A DNA stretch of 64,000 nt from Berberis thunbergii (lineage: Eukaryota > Streptophyta > Magnoliopsida > Ranunculales > Berberidaceae): NCBI GenBank assembly GCA_003290165.1, contig QNQO01000223.1, positions 992,001 to 1,056,000 of the forward strand, written 5' to 3'. Of this stretch, positions 58,930 through 64,000 are shown in pieces (within the stretch, counting starts at the first letter, position 1; the number at the start of each line of letters is the position of its first letter). Under the pieces are notes generated by a model, which saw only the letters and a program-made list of their open reading frames with translations, was not told the origin of the DNA and did no database searches. The translations under genes were made by a program, and so were the position numbers.

Positions 58930-59388
58930 CTCCCCATCTCCCTCAGAGCTTCTTTATGGAGAATGGAGAATTACAATGAGAAAGACTGCTGCCAAGTCCA
59001 AGCCAGTCTCATCAGGTAGCCCATGATACAGTCCTGACCACATGAGGTACTTGGGTTCATTCTCCGGCGAGGCACCATCCTACCTCACTGGTGAATTCCC
59101 AGATGAATATGGGTGGGACACTGCTGGCCCTATCTGCCAACCCTAAGACATTCGCCAAGAACTGTGAATTGCATTTTCCATGAATTGCTTGCATGCAATG
59201 ATGTCAAGTTTGGTGAGGCTGTGTGGTTCAAGGTGGATTCACAGATCTTTAGTGAGGGTGGTCTAGATTACTTGGGCAACCCAAACTTGATCCATGCACA
59301 AAGCATCTTGGCCATCTGGGCTACACATGTTATATTGATGGGTGTAGTCGAAGGATACTGGGTAGCTGGTGGGCCGCTTGGTGAGGTG
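58930..59388 (+). pseudogene. LHCB1-like chlorophyll a/b-binding protein pseudogene
   Basis: Pieces read [105 protein letters not shown] and GGPLGEV. This is the order of LHCB1, the main light-harvesting protein of photosystem II. A conserved TGG codon is TGA, the frame shifts near 59133, about 14 codons after AKNCEL are deleted (the part that carries the first membrane helix's chlorophyll-binding residues), and everything after GGPLGEV (helix 3) is missing. LHCB1 has no introns, so intron loss cannot show whether this arose by DNA copying or retroposition. Confidence 0.88.
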
Positions 59389-61697
59389 ATCCCACCACCA
59401 AGACCACTCCGATATCTTCTCCTGCTGACGCGACAGCATCTCCAGCGACATCTCTGATCTCATCCTCCCTATTCCTGATAAGCCATCATCTGATGTAAAA
59501 AAGAATCGTGATGTGGGTGCAAAGATTGGTAAAAAGGCGAGTGAGCTGAGGAAGAAGAAGGAGGTCTTGGGGGTTGCACAGACAGTGATATGAGTGGGAT
59601 GAATATGAGGATGGTGGGTGGTTAAGTACATACCTTTCCTTTTTTAATGATGTTGTTGTGACGATGGGGGTGGTTTTCGCAGAAGGAAGAAGAATGTAGG
59701 CAGTGAAGAAAAGGAAGAGTGGAGGTGGTGGTCTTCAGAGAGAGAAAAAAGGGGACAAATTTGGTTTTTAGAGTGTGCGTGTGTGTGTTTTTTTTTGTCA
59801 AAATGAGTTTGTCAAATTCTGAGTTGATTCCACATACTCTGATGCCATGTCACAGAGTCTTTTGGAGAGTCATAATAGGCTTTTTTCCAAAATCTAAATA
59901 CATGAAATGAGATTTTGTCTTTTGTCAAGATAAGATGACAGGAAGGAAATAAGGAGAAGATCGGTCAAGGAACAGTCTAGGTTGAACAGACGAACAGTAG
60001 TAAGTAAAGTTGCCATCTCTCACAAGAGATCTTCAAAATCTTCTTAAGCTATGGAAAGCTTCTCCATCTGACTCACATCTTATGAAACAGAAGCTCAATA
60101 AGCTACAATGGTCTTGGAATTTCCTTCACCCCTTTGATTTCCACCAAACATGGAGAATCTCTCTGGATTGATCTCTCCAATCTCTTCAAGTCCACATTTG
60201 AAGGGAAAGCTCAGGTAGTCATTTTCTCCATTGATTGGATTATCAACATAAGCTCCAGCAAATAAAACAATATTAGTTGACCATCCACTGATATTTAGGA
60301 TATTTTGGAGACTGTTCCTTTTAACAAACCAGGAGGATAGTGATCATCCACAAAATTCATGTTCCTCGTTCTCTCTTCCCCTCCCTCTTCACTCTTGGGA
60401 AATTTTCCTAGGAATCAAACATTCCCTTAGTTGACTTCTCTACAGAAAATATCATTAATTTGGAGAGCCTCATATTTATGTAATTTTCAGTTTTCTGTTC
60501 AGTTTTCATTTATTTTTTTATGATAGGCACAACCTTCCTAGTTTTCTCTGTAACTTGGTCTCTTGTTTTGAATAAAATTTTATTCAAAATTTTATATTTA
60601 CCAACCTAAAATAAAATTATTCCAATAGACCTATTATATTTCCGACAAAAATTAAAGTTTTTTTTTTTTAATGGAAAAACAGCATATGAATATATTGAGG
60701 AAAACAGAGCAAGTGAGCGAGAAACACACGGCCCTGAGAAAGTACAAGATGCATGCCATTGTAGGTTAAAGAGCTAATAAACCATAAAGAGACGAGAGTA
60801 GAAGGGAAGCCCAAACCCAAATACAAATTTTGATCTCAGCACAGTAAAAGAGAATTAACAATGATCAGACAGCTGTATCCCTAGGGTGCCTTTGGTATAA
60901 CAGTTCTAGTTTAGGAGACAAGGAAGTAGAAAGAAAGAAGCATCAAACATGACATAATAAACTTGACATTTCATAGAACCACGGTAATAAAACTAAAACA
61001 TCAATGATTGCTTATGATTAAGGGTTTCTTACAATTTTGAAAAGATAAGGGAAATCAATAAAGTGAGCTTGGTTTTTACCATAACATGTACAACTTACAC
61101 AAAAATTGGAATTTTTTTTTAAATTATCACAGAATACAATAGATCATGGTAGCTTATTGAAAGAAAAAGCATACTTATCAGTGTAGCAGACTAAGTTTAA
61201 TGTAACTCTTCCGGTATAAGGTCATACAGATTTAGCTTCCTTTCTTCTGTGGAGGAACTCATCACCCTTTTGCAGGAGTTAACCATCTCAGCTGCAAGAT
61301 AAAGAAACTTAAGTTGAATGACATGATTGAAGACAACAAATTTATCATACCAAGTTAAATGAGCTCAAATGTATGAAAACAATGTTTACCTTTCCAAGCA
61401 ATCAACTTCGCCGCCTTCTGCTCGGATTTCATGTTCCTATGTGCAGGTAGCTGAAGCATCTCCAGCACATAACAAAGCTCTTTCTTTATCTGGCACTTGT
61501 TAACTTCATGCAGAACTCGTCCCTTCTATATGCACTTTAGAAGGCAGAAAGAGCAACATACTTCAGCATCTCTGATGTCTCTCTTCCCTCAAATTTCTGC
61601 TTTGCATTGCAGCTACAGACTGTAATGTGCAAAACAAGGAACCAATGGCACTCATTTTTATTAAATTGGCATACCTAGTGACTCCTTATGATTTGTT
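59389..61697. other. Intergenic to PPR 3' region; possible retroposon tail
   Basis: 59460-59592 has a lysine-rich + frame (KKASELRKKKEVLG) that I do not recognise. Around 60657-60800 the - strand ends in CATATGCTGTTTTTCCATT followed by an A tract (T run 60658-60671 on +), which resembles a LINE or other retroposon 3' end; tentative. From about 61200 to 61697 lies the presumed 3' UTR of the minus-strand PPR gene. Confidence 0.4.
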
Positions 61698-64000
61698 TCA
61701 AGAGATTGCAGCAACCTCTGTATCTTTTTGGTGCACATTTACTAAGTCATTTACACAGCTGGTGCTCGGTAACCACCCAAATCCAACCATGGTGTCCAAA
61801 ACCTGTGTAGCTTCCTTCACATTTCCCACTTCATGAAAACTACGTACCAGTGAGCTACATGTAGCAAGAGTGGGCTTCAGCTCTTGCTTGCCCATCTCAT
61901 CAAGCAAACTCAATGCTTCAGGAAACTCTCCCTTCTTGCAGAGGACATCTATTAGTGCACTGTACACATTGTCGCTTATACAAATGCCCCTTGTCAGAAT
62001 CTCATCCCTCAGCTTAAAAGCCTCACTCAGGTTGCCTTCTTTACAGTGAGCATCGAACAGTGTACCATAAGTTACTCCATCAGGCTTAATTCCCTTTGCA
62101 ACCATCTCCTCAAATAAAATAAATGCTTCTGATAGGTTCCCTTTTTTAACATAGCCCTGTATTAGCGACGTGTAAGTAACAGTATTAGGCATAAGGCCCA
62201 TTTCCTGCATTTTCAAAAAGATGTGGTTTGCATCCTCCATATTACCTGCCTTGCACAGACAGTCGATCAAAGTTGTATATGTCACATTATTCGGCATAAC
62301 CCCTTTATCAGCCATCTGCTGGAGCAAGTGGTTGACTTCTTGCAGATCACCAGTCTTGCAGAAACCATCAATTAAAGTATTGAAAGAGAGTGTTGTAGCA
62401 AATCCCTTTTCTGCCATTTCCAGAAACAAATCCACAGCCTTCTGCATGTTTCCATTTTTGCAGCAACCATCGATGAGAGCATTGTAGGCAAAGTTATCCT
62501 GCAGAACCCCCTTTGAAGGCATCTCACTGAACAAACTAAATGCTTCAGTCATATTTCCCGATTTGCAGTGCCCGGATATCATTGTAGTATACGTAACACC
62601 ATTTGGAACCAAACCCTTCCCTAAGAAGCTATCGAACAATTTTCTAGCTCTTTCGGTGTCATCTGACTTGCATAAGCCATCGATCAAGGCATTGTATGTA
62701 ACGATGTTGGGCTCAACACCTTTCTTACACATATCATCATGAAGTTCAAAAGCTTTATCCATATCAGCTTGCTTGCAGAACCTTGAGATGAGACTGCTAT
62801 AAGTAAATGCGTCAGGAACCAAACCCTTCTCCTGGAGTTCTGAGAAGACCCCCATAGCTTCCTCTATCTTTCCATTCCTTAAGAGACCATGAATGAGCAC
62901 AGTGTAAGCTTGCACATCAGGAAGCACACCTCGTCCAAGCATAGACCTAAATGTTGAAAAGGCTCCTGTTACGTCATCCTCCTTGCAGTGCCCCTCAATC
63001 ATAGCTGTGTAAATAACAGCATTCGGCACCAAGCCATGATCAAGCATCTCCGATAAATACCTTTCTGCATCCAGCATTTCCCCTGCCTTACTATGCCCGT
63101 GGATAAAAGCACCATAGGTATAAGCATTTGGGGTTAACCCCCTTTCCACCATTTCAACAAGAAAGGTTCTTGCTTCTTCCATCTTCACCGATTTACAGAG
63201 ACCGATTATAAGAGAGTTATAACAAAATACATCCGGCTCTATGCCTTTCTGGCTCATTTCCTCCAAAATCTTTCTAGCCTCTCCAACTCTGCCTTCGCGG
63301 CAATGCGCTGAAATAAGAGTTGTAAAGATTACAGCATTCGGCTTCAAACCCCTTGAAACCATTTCTTCCAAAATCCCATTGGCTTGTTGCAGATCCCCAC
63401 AATGGCATAGACCATTGATTATTACACTGTAAGTCACCACAGTTGGAGCTAAGTTCTTTCTCTTCATCTCGTCAAGCAGCTCAAAAGCCTTACTCATATC
63501 ACGCTCTCGACAATACCCCTCAATCACCAAACTGTAAGTGTGGGAATCAGGTTGCAATCCAATTCCAACCATTTCATTCAAAAGTTCATGTGCCTTGTTC
63601 ATATTACCAACCTTACAAACCCCACGAACAAGGATGTTATAGGCGAAGATATTTAGCTGCACGCCATGAGTCACCATCTCATCCCTCAATCTGAACGCTT
63701 CCTCTATATTACCTTCTCTCATGAACCCCTCGATTAAGGTTGAATACGTGATTAACTCAGACTTTATTCCAACCTTTGACATCTCCAACAATATTGACTT
63801 TGCCTCTTGTGACCTTCGCGCTTTGCATAGCCCATTTATTAGTATGCTATAGGTATAGTTATCTGGGAACAACCCCTTTCCAGTAATAGATTTCGTCAAA
63901 CCAAAAGCTTCATCAAGGCCTCCAACTCTACACAAACCTCTTATAACAACATTGTAAGTAACCAAGTTGGGGCTGCATCCCTTCTGTTCCATTTCAAAGA
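61698..64000 (-). CDS. P-class pentatricopeptide repeat (PPR) protein, N-terminus outside the window
   Basis: 766 residues are visible; the frame is still open at the right edge (the codons before the Met at 63992 read FE, as expected inside a repeat), so this Met is not the start. The sequence is about 21 back-to-back 35-residue P-type PPR motifs, with repeated VTY..LI.GLCK.G....A and L..EM...G..PN patterns, for example VTYNVVIRGLCRVGGLDEAF and NIVTYNALIDGLCKSDDTER. It ends GWLPSTSCVNDLVNVHQKDT and AAIS, with no E, DYW or SMR domain. P-class PPR proteins bind organellar RNA and act in its stability, splicing or translation; the targeting peptide would lie off the window. The pattern recalls Arabidopsis At5g61990 (mitochondrial), from memory only. 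No disruption is seen, and there are no introns in the visible part. Confidence 0.93.
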   Translation of the reverse strand, partial: FEMEQKGCSPNLVTYNVVIRGLCRVGGLDEAFGLTKSITGKGLFPDNYTYSILINGLCKARRSQEAKSILLEMSKVGIKSELITYSTLIEGFMREGNIEEAFRLRDEMVTHGVQLNIFAYNILVRGVCKVGNMNKAHELLNEMVGIGLQPDSHTYSLVIEGYCRERDMSKAFELLDEMKRKNLAPTVVTYSVIINGLCHCGDLQQANGILEEMVSRGLKPNAVIFTTLISAHCREGRVGEARKILEEMSQKGIEPDVFCYNSLIIGLCKSVKMEEARTFLVEMVERGLTPNAYTYGAFIHGHSKAGEMLDAERYLSEMLDHGLVPNAVIYTAMIEGHCKEDDVTGAFSTFRSMLGRGVLPDVQAYTVLIHGLLRNGKIEEAMGVFSELQEKGLVPDAFTYSSLISRFCKQADMDKAFELHDDMCKKGVEPNIVTYNALIDGLCKSDDTERARKLFDSFLGKGLVPNGVTYTTMISGHCKSGNMTEAFSLFSEMPSKGVLQDNFAYNALIDGCCKNGNMQKAVDLFLEMAEKGFATTLSFNTLIDGFCKTGDLQEVNHLLQQMADKGVMPNNVTYTTLIDCLCKAGNMEDANHIFLKMQEMGLMPNTVTYTSLIQGYVKKGNLSEAFILFEEMVAKGIKPDGVTYGTLFDAHCKEGNLSEAFKLRDEILTRGICISDNVYSALIDVLCKKGEFPEALSLLDEMGKQELKPTLATCSSLVRSFHEVGNVKEATQVLDTMVGFGWLPSTSCVNDLVNVHQKDTEVAAIS

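Noticed and set aside
59263..59631. 122-codon minus-strand frame
   Set aside because: It overlaps the LHCB1-like pseudogene on the opposite strand and has low-complexity content; a shadow frame.
61627..63694. Plus-strand frames of 63-88 codons across the PPR gene
   Set aside because: They are antisense shadows of the repetitive PPR coding sequence.
1..64000. CRISPR arrays, operons, bacterial-type regulatory sites
   Set aside because: Nothing of the kind is present; this is plant nuclear DNA with intron-bearing genes, and the tandem repeats have no CRISPR-like spacing.

Overview
The window is nuclear DNA of a flowering plant, most likely a eudicot. The evidence is GT-AG introns, plant gene families (a FUS3-type B3 factor, a P-class PPR protein, a light-harvesting chlorophyll protein pseudogene, a plant DUF2828 protein), AT-rich spacers, and a dense mix of plant transposons: an Athila-type LTR element with a tRNA-Asp primer site, Copia, plant L1-type LINEs, hAT and Tourist MITEs, and tRNA-headed SINE-like pieces. 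I cannot name the species.

Only four loci look like real protein genes. (1) A NOC2-like nucleolar ribosome-biogenesis gene, + strand, 5281-17968, 11 exons; its 7.7 kb intron 8 is packed with transposons. (2) An intronless SAM-domain gene, - strand, 25941-26861. (3) A FUSCA3-like B3 transcription factor gene, + strand, 44429-48619, 7 exons. (4) A long PPR gene, - strand, entering from the right edge, 61698-64000, with its N-terminus outside the window. Genes 1 and 3 each need one extra base in one exon to stay open. Either both are newly broken, or the assembly carries single-base indels.

Pseudogenes: a TORTIFOLIA1-like fragment (4346-4720), a partial second copy of the FUS3-like gene (54559-54969), a DUF2828 gene split by an insertion (55803-58511), and an LHCB1-like gene (58930-59388).

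Mobile DNA: 1-337 is the end of an LTR. 27539-38255 is a complete Athila-derived non-autonomous element with matching 5-bp target duplications (ATTAC); its internal region keeps a gag tail and small remnants of the pol region, and it is interrupted by a solo LTR of a related family (29800-31727, target duplication GGTAA). 38260-41870 is decayed retroelement DNA with a run of about 126-bp repeats. 41880-43729 is a collapsed LINE. 49787-51800 is LTR-like DNA holding a SINE-like insertion. Four DNA-transposon derivatives have clear ends and target duplications: 10628-11379, 16145-16315, 21252-21581 and 23176-23990.

Tandem repeats: a 191-bp array (3081-3840) and a two-level minisatellite (52300-53810). 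The minisatellite lies just upstream of the FUS3-like pseudogene exons, and single copies of its unit occur in intron 1 of the intact FUS3-like gene. This suggests that the intron of the duplicated copy expanded into an array. The genes form no operon; they are independent plant genes separated by repeat-rich DNA.
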